Part shown: positions 8,501 to 16,313 of the stretch, one piece after another | Layout of the letters: every line of letters starts with the position of its first letter | Numbering within the stretch: position 1 is the stretch's first letter | Assembly (NCBI RefSeq): GCF_025643595.1 | Contig: NZ_CP102826.1 | Coordinates: forward strand, 4,030,001 to 4,094,000 | DNA from: Saccharopolyspora rosea | GTDB taxonomy: Bacteria > Actinomycetota > Actinomycetes > Mycobacteriales > Pseudonocardiaceae | Length of the DNA: 64,000 nucleotides | Direction of reading: 5' to 3' | Translations under genes and position numbers: made by a program | Notes under the pieces: generated by a model | Seen by the model: the letters and a program-made list of their open reading frames with translations, nothing else | Databases searched by the model: none | Told to the model about the DNA's origin: nothing

Positions 8501-8986
8501 TCACCTTCGCTTCGGGTCCTTCGGCGGAGGATCCGGCGGCGGGTCGTCCGCACATCCGTTGAAACACTGTGAGCACAGACGCCGACCGATGTCCCACAGT
8601 TCATGATCCACCACGAAACCGGCTGCTTCGATCGCTTCCATCGTCGTGCGGGACACCTCGGCGGGGTCTCGCCGCTCGACGTTCTCGTCTGCCGGGACGT
8701 GGTGCAGGAACCGTCCCGCGACCTGGCCGCAGAACTCGGCATAGTCCTTGGTGTGCAGGAGGAATGTGTGCCATCCGATATCCACCGTCGGACTTGGAGA
8801 CAGCGGCGTTCCGTGATTGCAGGCGCACGCCCCGAGGAACGCCAACGCCTGGTCCATGATCCGCGCGGCCAACTCGCGGTCGGTGTTCCTCTCTTTCACG
8901 ATCCGTGAAACCAAGCGGTCGAACAGGTCCGGGGAAACCAGTGATCGGCCCGGTTTCACATCCGGTATCGCTGCCTTCATGTTCAC
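8501..8986 (-). CDS. Small GRDP-like protein, unknown function
   Basis: The protein has 161 residues. The central motif VDIGWHTFLLHTKDYAEFC resembles the D-x-x-W-H-x-H pattern of glycine-rich-domain (GRDP) proteins, and a Cys/His cluster (GACACNHG) precedes it. The C terminus has CSQCFNGC and a DPPPDPPPKDP tail. Metal binding is possible but unproven. Met1 and Met3 are both possible starts. It is probably transcribed with the APH-like kinase (8-bp gap) and downstream of the DUF397/XRE pair. Confidence 0.65.
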   Translation of the reverse strand: MNMKAAIPDVKPGRSLVSPDLFDRLVSRIVKERNTDRELAARIMDQALAFLGACACNHGTPLSPSPTVDIGWHTFLLHTKDYAEFCGQVAGRFLHHVPADENVERRDPAEVSRTTMEAIEAAGFVVDHELWDIGRRLCSQCFNGCADDPPPDPPPKDPKRR

Positions 8987-9116
8987 ACCCTTTCGGATTG
9001 AGGCTTACCAGACCAGCGTTGATCAACTGGTGCCGGTTGGGTACCTCTCTCCGGGTTGTTCGGTCTCTCCGGCGCGCACCATGAGGCCGTGGACGCGGGC
9101 GCCGCTGGCTGCCGGA

Positions 9117-9320
9117 TCAGCCCAAGCGGTCGGCCTTCAACGCCGTCACGAACCGGCGCCACGCCTCGGGACTCACGGTGAAGTACCCGGCACCCCGGTC
9201 CTTCGTGTCCCGAACAGCAGCACCACCTTCCGGGGTCCGGCCGACCTCGACGCAGTCGGTGTCCTGGTGCGAACGACTGGACTTCCGCCATCCGGTGACT
9301 TCAGCGACCATGGGGTTCAC
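9117..9320 (-). CDS. DUF397 protein
   Basis: The protein has 67 residues and matches the DUF397 pattern throughout: WRKSSRSHQDTDCVEV, AVRDTKDRG, YFTVSPEAWRRFV. These small proteins pair with XRE-DUF5753 regulators in actinomycetes (WhiJ-like systems), where they are thought to antagonise or modulate the partner. The GTG start at 9320 overlaps the XRE stop (GTGA), which supports coupled expression; Met4 is an alternative start. Confidence 0.92.
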   Translation of the reverse strand: MNPMVAEVTGWRKSSRSHQDTDCVEVGRTPEGGAAVRDTKDRGAGYFTVSPEAWRRFVTALKADRLG

Positions 9321-10180
9321 GCGTCGGCTTCCTTTTCCATCTCGGCTGCGATGTCGGCGACGAGTTCCAAGGAGTCCTCTCGACTCAACGCCATGCTACG
9401 GAGATCCTCCTCAGCTCGTACGTAGTCGGCAACCTCCCTGGTGTTGTAGAGGAAGACGGACGACCGGTAGTGCTCGATGTGCACGATGGGTGGCGCTTTG
9501 GGGAAGCGGAACACGATGAACGGACCGGCATGAGCTGCGTGCACTCGCTGACCGCCGGACCTGATGACGTGGACGCTGACGTTGTCGCGCTTGGCCACGT
9601 CCAGGATGTTGTACAGCTGGTCGGCCATCACGTGCGGGCCGCCAACACGCTCCCGCAGTGCGCTTTCCACGATCACGGCGGTGAACCGCAGGGGATTGCG
9701 CCGACGCCACAAGATGTTCTGGCGACCGAGCCTGAGCATGACGCGCTTTTCGATTTCCCCCGAACCCAAACCTGCCATGACGGCGCGGCTGTAGTCAGCC
9801 GTCTGCAACAGCCCGGGGATCAACAACGGCGCGACGTTGACCATGCTTGTGCAGGTGCGCTCGAACTCGATGAACGTCGTGAGCGAGGAGTGAGTGCCGG
9901 GCAGGTCCGAGGTGATCCAGTTCTCGGCATCCACATCACGCGCCAGGTCGAGCAGCCGCTCGCGCTCCGGGCCCTTCGCCAGGCCACACATGGCCAGGTA
10001 GATCGCGACGTCTTCGACCGAGGGCACCGTGGTCCCGTTCTCCCATCGCTGCAATCTCGGCCTCGCGATTTCCATTTTCTGAGCCAACGCGCGCTGGTTG
10101 ATCCCAGCTTCGTCTCGGACTTTGCGCAGCTCAGCGCCAAGGTTGCGAGCCTTGGGGCTGCCTCCCGGCTTTCTCGGCAT
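9317..10180 (-). CDS. XRE-family regulator with DUF5753 domain (WhiJ-like)
   Basis: The protein has 287 residues. The N-terminal helix-turn-helix (about 12-68; LRKVRDEAGINQRALAQKM...RLQRWENG) is followed by a DUF5753 domain (about 95-280; IPGLLQTADYSRAV, RQNILWRR, HVIRSGGQ). This is the larger partner of XRE/DUF397 pairs that control development and antibiotic production in Streptomyces. It is divergent from the small operon at 10307; the spacer carries several palindromes that may be its operators. Confidence 0.92.
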   Translation of the reverse strand: MPRKPGGSPKARNLGAELRKVRDEAGINQRALAQKMEIARPRLQRWENGTTVPSVEDVAIYLAMCGLAKGPERERLLDLARDVDAENWITSDLPGTHSSLTTFIEFERTCTSMVNVAPLLIPGLLQTADYSRAVMAGLGSGEIEKRVMLRLGRQNILWRRRNPLRFTAVIVESALRERVGGPHVMADQLYNILDVAKRDNVSVHVIRSGGQRVHAAHAGPFIVFRFPKAPPIVHIEHYRSSVFLYNTREVADYVRAEEDLRSMALSREDSLELVADIAAEMEKEADA

Positions 10181-10306
10181 GGATCAAATCCTAGAGGTAC
10201 CTCAACCGCGTGTTGATCAGTTGCCCCTCCATCGAGCGATTGTCGCTCGGGATACTGATCCAGATCATGGATCGTGATCCATCCCAGTCGACGAGGAGGC
10301 CACAAC
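10181..10306. promoter_or_regulatory. Divergent intergenic region with several palindromes
   Basis: This spacer is AT-richer than its surroundings. It contains GAGGTACCTC (perfect palindrome), GAGCGATTGTCGCTC (6-bp arms) and ATGGATCGTGATCCAT (7-bp arms), plus several GATC-centred half sites. A TAGGAT close to the XRE start could be a -10 element. The palindromes are natural candidates for autoregulation by the XRE protein; which one it uses cannot be told from sequence. Confidence 0.5.
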
Positions 10307-10372
10307 GTGCACGCACCAACGCTGCCCGAAGCCGGTCGGTTCGTACGTTCGCCGGGGAGGCGCTGGCCGTGA
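10307..10372 (+). CDS. 21-residue leader-like small ORF
   Basis: A GTG start 6 nt after a near-perfect GAGGAGG encodes only 21 residues (HAPTLPEAGRFVRSPGRRWP after the start). Its TGA overlaps the GTG start of the next gene (10369) in a GTGA junction. This is the strongest ribosome site of the small operon, and the next two genes have none of their own, so translation probably enters here and is handed on. The peptide is proline- and arginine-rich; no family is recognised. Confidence 0.5.
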   Translation: MHAPTLPEAGRFVRSPGRRWP

Positions 10373-10635
10373 CCCGGTATCCCGAGGTGCTGGTGTTGCT
10401 CGGCGTCGCCGTCGGGCTCGCGGTCGCGAACGTGGTGGCGCGCGTCGTGGGGTCCGGGTTCTGGTTGCGGGCCGTCGTGGTGTGGCGGTTGCGGTGGATC
10501 ACGCGGCCGTCGCGGTTGCGGAAGGTGCGGCGGGCCACCCGGCAGGCCCGGTCGACGGTCGGCCGCGTTCCGGTGCGGCGGCACCGGGTGTGCGGTCCGG
10601 GTTCGGTGACGGGGAAGTTCCCGTGGCGGCGGTGA
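10369..10635 (+). CDS. Small membrane protein, unknown function
   Basis: The protein has 88 residues from the GTG at 10369, coupled to the 21-residue ORF upstream. One transmembrane helix (about 5-27, EVLVLLGVAVGLAVANVVARVV) is followed by a strongly basic cytoplasmic-like tail with many R and no acidic residues. Its stop overlaps the next start (GTGA). An upstream in-frame ATG at 10267 has no ribosome site. No function is assigned. Confidence 0.5.
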   Translation: MTRYPEVLVLLGVAVGLAVANVVARVVGSGFWLRAVVVWRLRWITRPSRLRKVRRATRQARSTVGRVPVRRHRVCGPGSVTGKFPWRR

Positions 10636-11117
10636 CGTTCGTCCGGCTGCGCCCGGACCGGGCGCCGGTTTCCGCGCTGGCGCAACACGTTTCGCCGGTC
10701 GACCCGCGTCGGATGCCCCGGTTCGTGCCGACGTTCTGCGGTCTGCGGCTGGACGCCTTCGACCTCGACCCGCGCTTCCTCGACCACCCCGCGGGGCAAC
10801 CGTGCCCCGCGTGCCTGCGCAACGCCCCCGTGGAGCTGACCATGCGCCTCGCCCGCGTCACCGGCGTCCTGCCCGAGCTGGGCACCGACTCGTCCGCGCC
10901 GGCCGAGTCCGTCTTCGTCGCCGGGTGCGCCGAACTCGGCGTGCGGCACCTGCTGCCGCCCCGGCCGCTGCGCGGTGAACGCCTCGGCCGCCCGGTGGTG
11001 CTCACCGAGTGCGGCCACATGGGCTGGTGCCCGGTCGCCGGGCCGCCGCCCTCCCTCGACTGGCCGCTGTGCCGGGGCTGCCTGGAGTCGGTGCGCCGGA
11101 GAACCGGAAATCGGTGA
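10632..11117 (+). CDS. Cysteine-rich (possible zinc-binding) protein, unknown function
   Basis: The protein has 161 residues from the GTG at 10632, which overlaps the previous stop. Three Cys clusters are visible: CPAC, TECGHMGWCP and CRGC, consistent with zinc-ribbon-like metal sites. The rest is proline- and arginine-rich and no family is recognised. It is the last gene of the coupled small operon divergent from the XRE regulator, so it may be the effector controlled by that pair. Confidence 0.5.
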   Translation: MTFVRLRPDRAPVSALAQHVSPVDPRRMPRFVPTFCGLRLDAFDLDPRFLDHPAGQPCPACLRNAPVELTMRLARVTGVLPELGTDSSAPAESVFVAGCAELGVRHLLPPRPLRGERLGRPVVLTECGHMGWCPVAGPPPSLDWPLCRGCLESVRRRTGNR

Positions 11118-11318
11118 CCGTGCGTGGTCAGTCTTTGGGCTGCACGTGGAGAACCGGCGTTACCTGCGGGAATTCCCTGAGAGGACGAGCACAAAGAGTG
11201 TTCAGGACTCCGGTCGGGTGCCACGGTGGGGCGATGTGGTCGCGGAGAGCGGCCCCGCCGTCCCGCCGCGGCCCCCGCGCGGCGGTCGGCGCCCCCGACC
11301 CCGAAAGGACGCGGCCCC

Positions 11319-12716
11319 GTGCGCCACCGCATGGCGACCATGTTCCGCGCGCTCCGGCACCCCAACTACCGGCGGTGGGCCGCCGCCGACTTCGTGTCCG
11401 TCACCGGCGCGTGGATGCAGAACCTCGGGTTGAACTGGTTCGTGCTGACCAAGACCGGTTCCCCGGGACTGCTCGGGCTTTCCCTGCTGTTCCAGACGAT
11501 CCCGGGCGTGGTGCTGGCGTCCTGGGCGGGTTCGCTCGCCGACCGCTGGCCCGCGCGGCGGGTGCTCTTCGCGACGCAGACCGCGCACGCGCTGCTCGCC
11601 CTCGCCCTGGCCGCCGTGGCGTGGGGCGACGGACCGCTGGGCGCGGTGTACGCGATCGCGCTGGCCGGTGGGGTCGTCACCGTCTTCGACGGCCCGGCGC
11701 TGGGCCGGTTCGGCTCGCAGCTGGTCACGCGCGACGACCTGGGCAACGCGCTGGGGCTCGGCTCGGTGTTCAGCTCCGGCGGCCGGATCCTGGGCATGGG
11801 GCTGGCCGGGGCGCTCGTCGGGCTCACCGGGGTGCCGCTGCTGTTCCTGATCAACGCGGTGAGCTTCGGCGGGGTCCTGCTGGCGCTCGGGCGGGTGCGG
11901 TCCGACGCGATCTACCCGCTGGCCACCAGCCCGCCGGAACGCACCGGCGTGCGGGCGGGCGCGCGCTACGTGTTGGGGCACCGGCCGCTCGTGGTGATGT
12001 TCCTGCTCAGCTTCGTGCTCTCCGCGCTCGGCCGGAACTACCAGGTCACGATGGCGGCGATGAGCAATGGTCCGCTGCACGCCGGGGCGTCCGGGTACAG
12101 CGCGCTGTCGGTGGTCTTCGCCGCGGGCACGGTCGTGGGCGGTTTCGCCGCCGCCGCGCGCAAGGAGCTCACGCTGCGGCTGGTGCTGGTGATGGCGCTG
12201 GGCACGAGCCTGTTGCAGGCCGTCAGCGGCGCCGCGCCCGGAGTGTGGTCGTTCGCGTTGGCGCTGTTCCCGATCGCGGTCGGCGCCGTGGTGCTCGACA
12301 CCGCGACGAGCACCCGCATCCAGCTGGACTCCGACGAGGACATGCGCGGACGCGTGCTGTCGGCCAAGAGCATGGTCACCTCCGCCTCCGGCGCGGTCGG
12401 CGGACCGCTGTTGGGCTGGCTGTCCGAATTCGCCGGTCCCGGCCGCGCGCTCGAACTGGCCGGGATCGCGACCGTGGTGGCGACCGGGCTGGCCTGGTCG
12501 CTGTTCTCGTGGATGAAGGAGCGCCGCGCGCTGCCCGCCGCGCACCGCTGGACCCGGCTGGCGGCGGTGCACCCGGCATCGCCGTCGGTGGACGTGCCGC
12601 CGCTGCGGGCGAAGGACGCGACGCGGCCGGGGCGCGGACCGTCCTGGTCCCGGCCGGGCGCGCGGATCACCGGGCGGCGGCTGCGCAAGCGTTTGCCCTC
12701 CGAGCGCGCCGGGTAG
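11319..12716 (+). CDS. MFS transporter (MFS_3/EntS-like exporter)
   Basis: The protein has 465 residues from the GTG at 11319, 9 nt after GAAAGGA; Met at 11331 is an alternative. The hydrophobic profile suits 10-12 helices. The MFS_3 pattern begins with FRALRHPNYRRWAAADFVSVTGAWMQ and includes the loop 2-3 motif GSLADRWPARRVLF. A basic 65-residue cytoplasmic tail follows the last helix. The family exports small molecules such as siderophores and drugs. It stands at the edge of the glycan locus; a role there is only positional. Confidence 0.88.
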   Translation: MRHRMATMFRALRHPNYRRWAAADFVSVTGAWMQNLGLNWFVLTKTGSPGLLGLSLLFQTIPGVVLASWAGSLADRWPARRVLFATQTAHALLALALAAVAWGDGPLGAVYAIALAGGVVTVFDGPALGRFGSQLVTRDDLGNALGLGSVFSSGGRILGMGLAGALVGLTGVPLLFLINAVSFGGVLLALGRVRSDAIYPLATSPPERTGVRAGARYVLGHRPLVVMFLLSFVLSALGRNYQVTMAAMSNGPLHAGASGYSALSVVFAAGTVVGGFAAAARKELTLRLVLVMALGTSLLQAVSGAAPGVWSFALALFPIAVGAVVLDTATSTRIQLDSDEDMRGRVLSAKSMVTSASGAVGGPLLGWLSEFAGPGRALELAGIATVVATGLAWSLFSWMKERRALPAAHRWTRLAAVHPASPSVDVPPLRAKDATRPGRGPSWSRPGARITGRRLRKRLPSERAG

Positions 12717-12725
12717 TCGCGTGGC

Positions 12726-13670
12726 GTGTTCCGCCGTGCGCTGGTGACCGGTGGAGCCGGATTCCTCGGCTCCCACTTCTGCGAGGCGCTGCTGGCGTCC
12801 GGGACTTCCGTGGTGTGCCTGGACAACCTGCTCACCGGCGCCCGGCGCAACGTCGAACCGCTGCTGGGCGATCCGCGGTTCGAGCTGGTCCACCACGACA
12901 TCGCCGAGGAACCGTTCACCGCCGACGTCGACCTCGTGGTGCACATGGCCTCGCCCGCGTCACCGGAGCACTACCGGCGCCATCCCGTCGAGACGCTGCG
13001 CGCGGGCAGCGACGGCACGAGGCACGCGCTGCGGCTGGCCGAACACCGCGGCGCGCGGTTCCTGCTGCTGTCGACCAGCGAGGTCTACGGCGACCCGCTG
13101 CGCCACCCGCAGCCGGAGAGCTACCGGGGCAACGTCGACCCGGTCGGCCCGCGCGCGGTCTACGACGAGGCGAAGCGGTACGCCGAGGCGCTGACCGCGG
13201 CGTTCCGCGACTCGCGCGGCGTCGACGTGCGGATCGCGCGGATGTTCAACTCCTACGGGCCCCGGATGCGCCCGGACGACGGCAGGATGGTCCCCACCTT
13301 CGTCCGGCAGGCGCTGCGAGGCGACCCGATCACCGTCGCCGGAACCGGCGAGCAGACCCGGTCGCTGTGCTATGTGGACGATTCGGTGCGCGGACTGCTC
13401 GCGCTCGTCGGAAGCGGTTGGCAGGACCCGGTGAACATCGGCGATCCGCACGAGGCGTCGGTGCTGCGCACCGCCCAACTGATCCGCGACCTGGCCGGAT
13501 CCCGGTCGCCGATCGTGCACGTGGCCGCCGCCGCGGACGACCCGCGGCGCCGCTGCCCGGACATCTCGCTGGCCGAACGGGTGCTCGGCTGGCAGCCCGA
13601 AGTACCGGTCGAGGACGGCCTGCGGCGCACCATCACCTGGTTCCGCGAGGAGCTGGACCGGGCGGCGTGA
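12726..13670 (+). CDS. UDP-glucuronate decarboxylase-like SDR (UDP-xylose synthase)
   Basis: The protein has 314 residues, typical of extended SDRs. The NAD site GGAGFLGSH and the catalytic YDEAK with upstream STSEVYGDP are intact. The UXS-specific stretches ASPASPEHY, VGPRAVYDEAKR and RMFNSYGPRM-DDGR are present, so conversion of UDP-GlcA to UDP-xylose is the best call; dTDP-glucose dehydratase is less likely. The UDP-GlcA supplier (UDP-glucose dehydrogenase) is encoded convergently at 14329-15621. The GTG start has no clear ribosome site and follows the MFS stop by 9 nt. Confidence 0.85.
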   Translation: MFRRALVTGGAGFLGSHFCEALLASGTSVVCLDNLLTGARRNVEPLLGDPRFELVHHDIAEEPFTADVDLVVHMASPASPEHYRRHPVETLRAGSDGTRHALRLAEHRGARFLLLSTSEVYGDPLRHPQPESYRGNVDPVGPRAVYDEAKRYAEALTAAFRDSRGVDVRIARMFNSYGPRMRPDDGRMVPTFVRQALRGDPITVAGTGEQTRSLCYVDDSVRGLLALVGSGWQDPVNIGDPHEASVLRTAQLIRDLAGSRSPIVHVAAAADDPRRRCPDISLAERVLGWQPEVPVEDGLRRTITWFREELDRAA

Positions 13671-13675
13671 ACTCA

Positions 13676-13763
13676 GAGCCTGTCTTCGGACTCGTTTTGG
13701 GCGGCGGTGCCGGTGGCGGAACCTCAGCGGCCGTCTCGGCTCCGGGAGCCCCGACATCATGTA
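13676..13763. mobile_element. MITE copy 2 (truncated, left end and part of centre)
   Basis: The left terminus GAGCCTGTCTTCGGACTCG is followed by GGCGGTGCCGGTGGCGGAACCTCAGCGG and the start of the long-form central hairpin (CCGTCTCGGCTCCGGGAGCCCCGAC). The copy then breaks off near CATGTA. The left flank is TCA, which fits a TNA target. The right end is missing, and the stop codon of the convergent 2H phosphoesterase gene lies inside the remnant. It occupies a convergent junction, like most copies. Confidence 0.75.
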
Positions 13764-14275
13764 GCCCCGTCACCGAAGGCGAACCGCTCGCGCCGCGTCC
13801 AGCGCTCGCCGTCGAAGACCACCAACCACGCCTCGCTCAGTTCGGCTGCCACGGGAAGTTCGGCGGCGACCTCCCGCACGATCGCCGTCGCGGTGTCGTC
13901 CGGGACGTTCGTCGCGAGGGTCAGATGCGGTTCGGGTTCGTACTTGCCCTCGTAGGGCGGCACATCGGGCCAGCGCCGCATCGCCTCGGCCGTCAGGGCG
14001 CGCAGCTGGTCGTCCGGGCTGGGGCGCAGGTGGACGAACCCGCCGCGGTGGCGGCATTCGGCGAACCGCACCGGGATCGCGGACCGCCCGGCGAACAGCT
14101 CGCGCAGCGCCGCGACGACCTCGTCGTCGAGCTGTCGGAGGAACGGGTACAGGACGCTGACGTGCGCGGGGACTCCGGGGCGCACGGCCTCCGGGTGGCG
14201 GGAGGCCACCGACGCCAACAGCTCCTGCGCTTCCGGGACCGGGATCACCACGCCGGTCCGCCCTTCCGACGGCAT
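13757..14275 (-). CDS. 2H phosphoesterase (2'-5' RNA ligase superfamily)
   Basis: The protein has 172 residues from the ATG at 14275. Both H-x-T/S signatures of the 2H fold are present: AHVSVLYPF near residue 34 and PHLTLATNV near residue 112. The family includes RNA ligases and cyclic phosphodiesterases, and the physiological substrate of actinobacterial members is unknown. The last codon and TGA stop are supplied by MITE-derived sequence, so the native C terminus may have been slightly altered. It lies downstream of the glycan operon with a 53-bp gap. Confidence 0.85.
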   Translation of the reverse strand: MPSEGRTGVVIPVPEAQELLASVASRHPEAVRPGVPAHVSVLYPFLRQLDDEVVAALRELFAGRSAIPVRFAECRHRGGFVHLRPSPDDQLRALTAEAMRRWPDVPPYEGKYEPEPHLTLATNVPDDTATAIVREVAAELPVAAELSEAWLVVFDGERWTRRERFAFGDGAT

Positions 14276-14328
14276 GCCACCGTTGTACCCGACGGCTGTG
14301 CGGTCCTCGAACTCGCGGCGGAACCCCG

Positions 14329-15621
14329 TCAGCACCCGATACCGCGCCGGACGAGCCCGGCGCGGCGCAGCACGTCCGGGTCCAGGTGGTTGCGGGTGTC
14401 GACGACCACCGCGCCCTCCAGCAGTTCCGCCACCCGGCACCAGTCCAGCTCGCGGAACTGCGGCCACTCCGTGAGCAGCACCAGGGCCCGCGCGCCCTTG
14501 GCCGCCCGGTAGGCGTCGTCGACGAACGCCACCGACTCGCCGATCCCGCGTTCGTCGCCGCGCAGCGCCGGATCGCAGGCCACCACGTCGGCGCCGCGCG
14601 CGGCCAGACCCGCCGCGACCGCCAGGGCGGGCGAGTCGCGCAGGTCGTCGGTGCCCGCCTTGAACGCAAGTCCGAGCAGGCCCACCCGGTGCCCGCGCAG
14701 CGCACCGCCGCACGCCTCGGCCACCCGGTCGACCACGCGCCGCTGCTGCCGCCGGTTCGCCTCGATCGCCGCCCGCAGCACCGGAAACCCCGTTCCGGCG
14801 GCCTCGGCCGCGCGCAGCAGCGCCCGGGTGTCCTTCGGCAGGCAGGAGCCGCCCCAACCCGGCCCGGGACGCAGGAAGGACCGGCCGACTCCGGGGTCGC
14901 GGCCGAGCGCGGCCGTGACCGCGCCGATGTCGGCGCCCTCCGCCTCGCACAGCTCGGCGACCGCGTTGACGTAGGAGAGCTTGGCGGCCAGGAACGCGTT
15001 CGCCGCGTACTTGACCAGTTCCGCGCTGGCCGCGTCGGTGCGCACCACGGGGGCGTGCAGCGGCGCGTACAGCGCGGCGACGCGGTCGGCGGCGGCCCGG
15101 TCGGCGGAGCCCACGACCACGCGGTCCGGGTGCAGGAAGTCGCGCACCGCCGAGCCTTCCCGCAGGAACTCGGGATTGCTGACCAGGGCGACGTCCGGTC
15201 GCCCGACCAGCTCCTTGAGCCGCGCCGCGGTGCCGACGGGCACGGTCGACTTGGTGACGAGCGCGCACCCGCCCGGCAGGCTCGCCCGCACGTCCGCGAC
15301 GACCTCGCGCACCGCGGCCAGGTCGGCCTCGCCGCCGGAGGCCATCGGGGTCGGCAGGCACAGGAAGACCACACCGGCCCCATCAACCGCATCCCGGGTG
15401 TCCACTGTGAACCGGAGTCGGCCGCGGGCGAGTCCGCGCCGAACCAGCCGCGGCAGGTCCGGCTCGCGGAGCGGCACCTCGCCCCGGGACAGCAGGCCGA
15501 TCTTGCACCGGTCGACGTCGCTGCACGTCACGTGGTGGCCGAGGGCCGCGAGGCAGGCACCGGTCGTCAGCCCGACGTAGCCCGTGCCGACGACCGCGAT
15601 GCGCGACTCCCGCCCCGTCAT
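14329..15621 (-). CDS. UDP-glucose 6-dehydrogenase
   Basis: The protein has 430 residues, the usual family length. The NAD site is VVGTGYVG (11-18), the central-domain lysine is in ELVKYAANAF (K204), and the catalytic cysteine is in GGSCLPKD (C260). The reaction oxidises UDP-glucose to UDP-glucuronate with 2 NAD. It is the last gene of the 11-gene glycan operon and starts in a 4-bp ATGA overlap with the preceding gene. With the UXS-like enzyme encoded nearby it would give UDP-xylose for the glycan. Confidence 0.92.
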   Translation of the reverse strand: MTGRESRIAVVGTGYVGLTTGACLAALGHHVTCSDVDRCKIGLLSRGEVPLREPDLPRLVRRGLARGRLRFTVDTRDAVDGAGVVFLCLPTPMASGGEADLAAVREVVADVRASLPGGCALVTKSTVPVGTAARLKELVGRPDVALVSNPEFLREGSAVRDFLHPDRVVVGSADRAAADRVAALYAPLHAPVVRTDAASAELVKYAANAFLAAKLSYVNAVAELCEAEGADIGAVTAALGRDPGVGRSFLRPGPGWGGSCLPKDTRALLRAAEAAGTGFPVLRAAIEANRRQQRRVVDRVAEACGGALRGHRVGLLGLAFKAGTDDLRDSPALAVAAGLAARGADVVACDPALRGDERGIGESVAFVDDAYRAAKGARALVLLTEWPQFRELDWCRVAELLEGAVVVDTRNHLDPDVLRRAGLVRRGIGC

Positions 15622-16313
15622 GGTCCGTCCACGATGGACTCGAACATCTCGGCCGGTGGGCCGGCGCGCCGGGACAGCTGCACCAGGTGGCCGGTCGCGC
15701 GCGGGTCGTCCGGCTCGGTCCCGCAGTTGATCCGCTCGTCGTAGCGCAGGCACTCGACCACGGTGGCCGGATCGGCGCCGACCGCTTCGCACAGCTGCTC
15801 CAGCGAGCCGAAGAAACGGCGCTTCAGCGCGCGGAACCCGTTGCCGACCGGCACGACCAACCCCGCACTGCGCGGGTCCACGTGCACGATCTCGGCACCG
15901 AGGCACCGGAACAGCGCCTCCGCCCGCGCCGCGGCCGACTCGGTGTCGGCACCGATCACCAGGTGTTCCGGGTGGAGGAAATCCTCCAGCAGCGATCCAG
16001 GCCGCAGATCGAGCGGCACGCAGGCCCCGTGATCACCCGGATCGTCCGGTGGGACGCGGCAATCGACCACCATCCGGTCCGCGGGGAACCGCCCGGCTTC
16101 CGTTCCACGCAGCAGAACGCAGTCGGGATCGGCCCCGTGCTCGGCCCGCAAGGCGCCGGACCGGACCGTCCGGCGCACCAGGGCCGCCAGGCCGGGTTCG
16201 GTGCCGTCGACCTCGCGGGCCGCCGGGCAGGCGACCTGGTGTCCGAGCGCGGCCAACCCCGCGGCCACCGCGACCGCGTCGGCCCCTCGCCCGCGCACCG
16301 CGACCGCGCTCAC
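15618..16313 (-). CDS. Degenerate UDP-glucose dehydrogenase paralogue (pseudoenzyme candidate)
   Basis: The protein has 231 residues, about half of the family length. It aligns with the adjacent UDP-glucose dehydrogenase over AALGHQVAC, the RPGSLLEDFLHPEHLVIG block and the SLEQLCEAVGADPATV helix. The NAD glycine motif is lost (VRGRGADAV), the key lysine is replaced (GLVVPVGNGF, V at 154), and the C-terminal domain with the catalytic Cys is absent. It cannot be a normal dehydrogenase. Yet it is an intact frame with 4-bp overlaps on both sides, so it may be a structural or regulatory partner rather than debris. Confidence 0.75.
   Translation of the reverse strand: MSAVAVRGRGADAVAVAAGLAALGHQVACPAAREVDGTEPGLAALVRRTVRSGALRAEHGADPDCVLLRGTEAGRFPADRMVVDCRVPPDDPGDHGACVPLDLRPGSLLEDFLHPEHLVIGADTESAAARAEALFRCLGAEIVHVDPRSAGLVVPVGNGFRALKRRFFGSLEQLCEAVGADPATVVECLRYDERINCGTEPDDPRATGHLVQLSRRAGPPAEMFESIVDGP

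Noticed and set aside
11009-14512. A plus-strand open frame of over 1100 codons
   Set aside because: It runs through the MFS, UXS and phosphoesterase genes in another frame, is rich in R, A, G and P, and has no domains. It is a shadow frame caused by GC-rich third positions.
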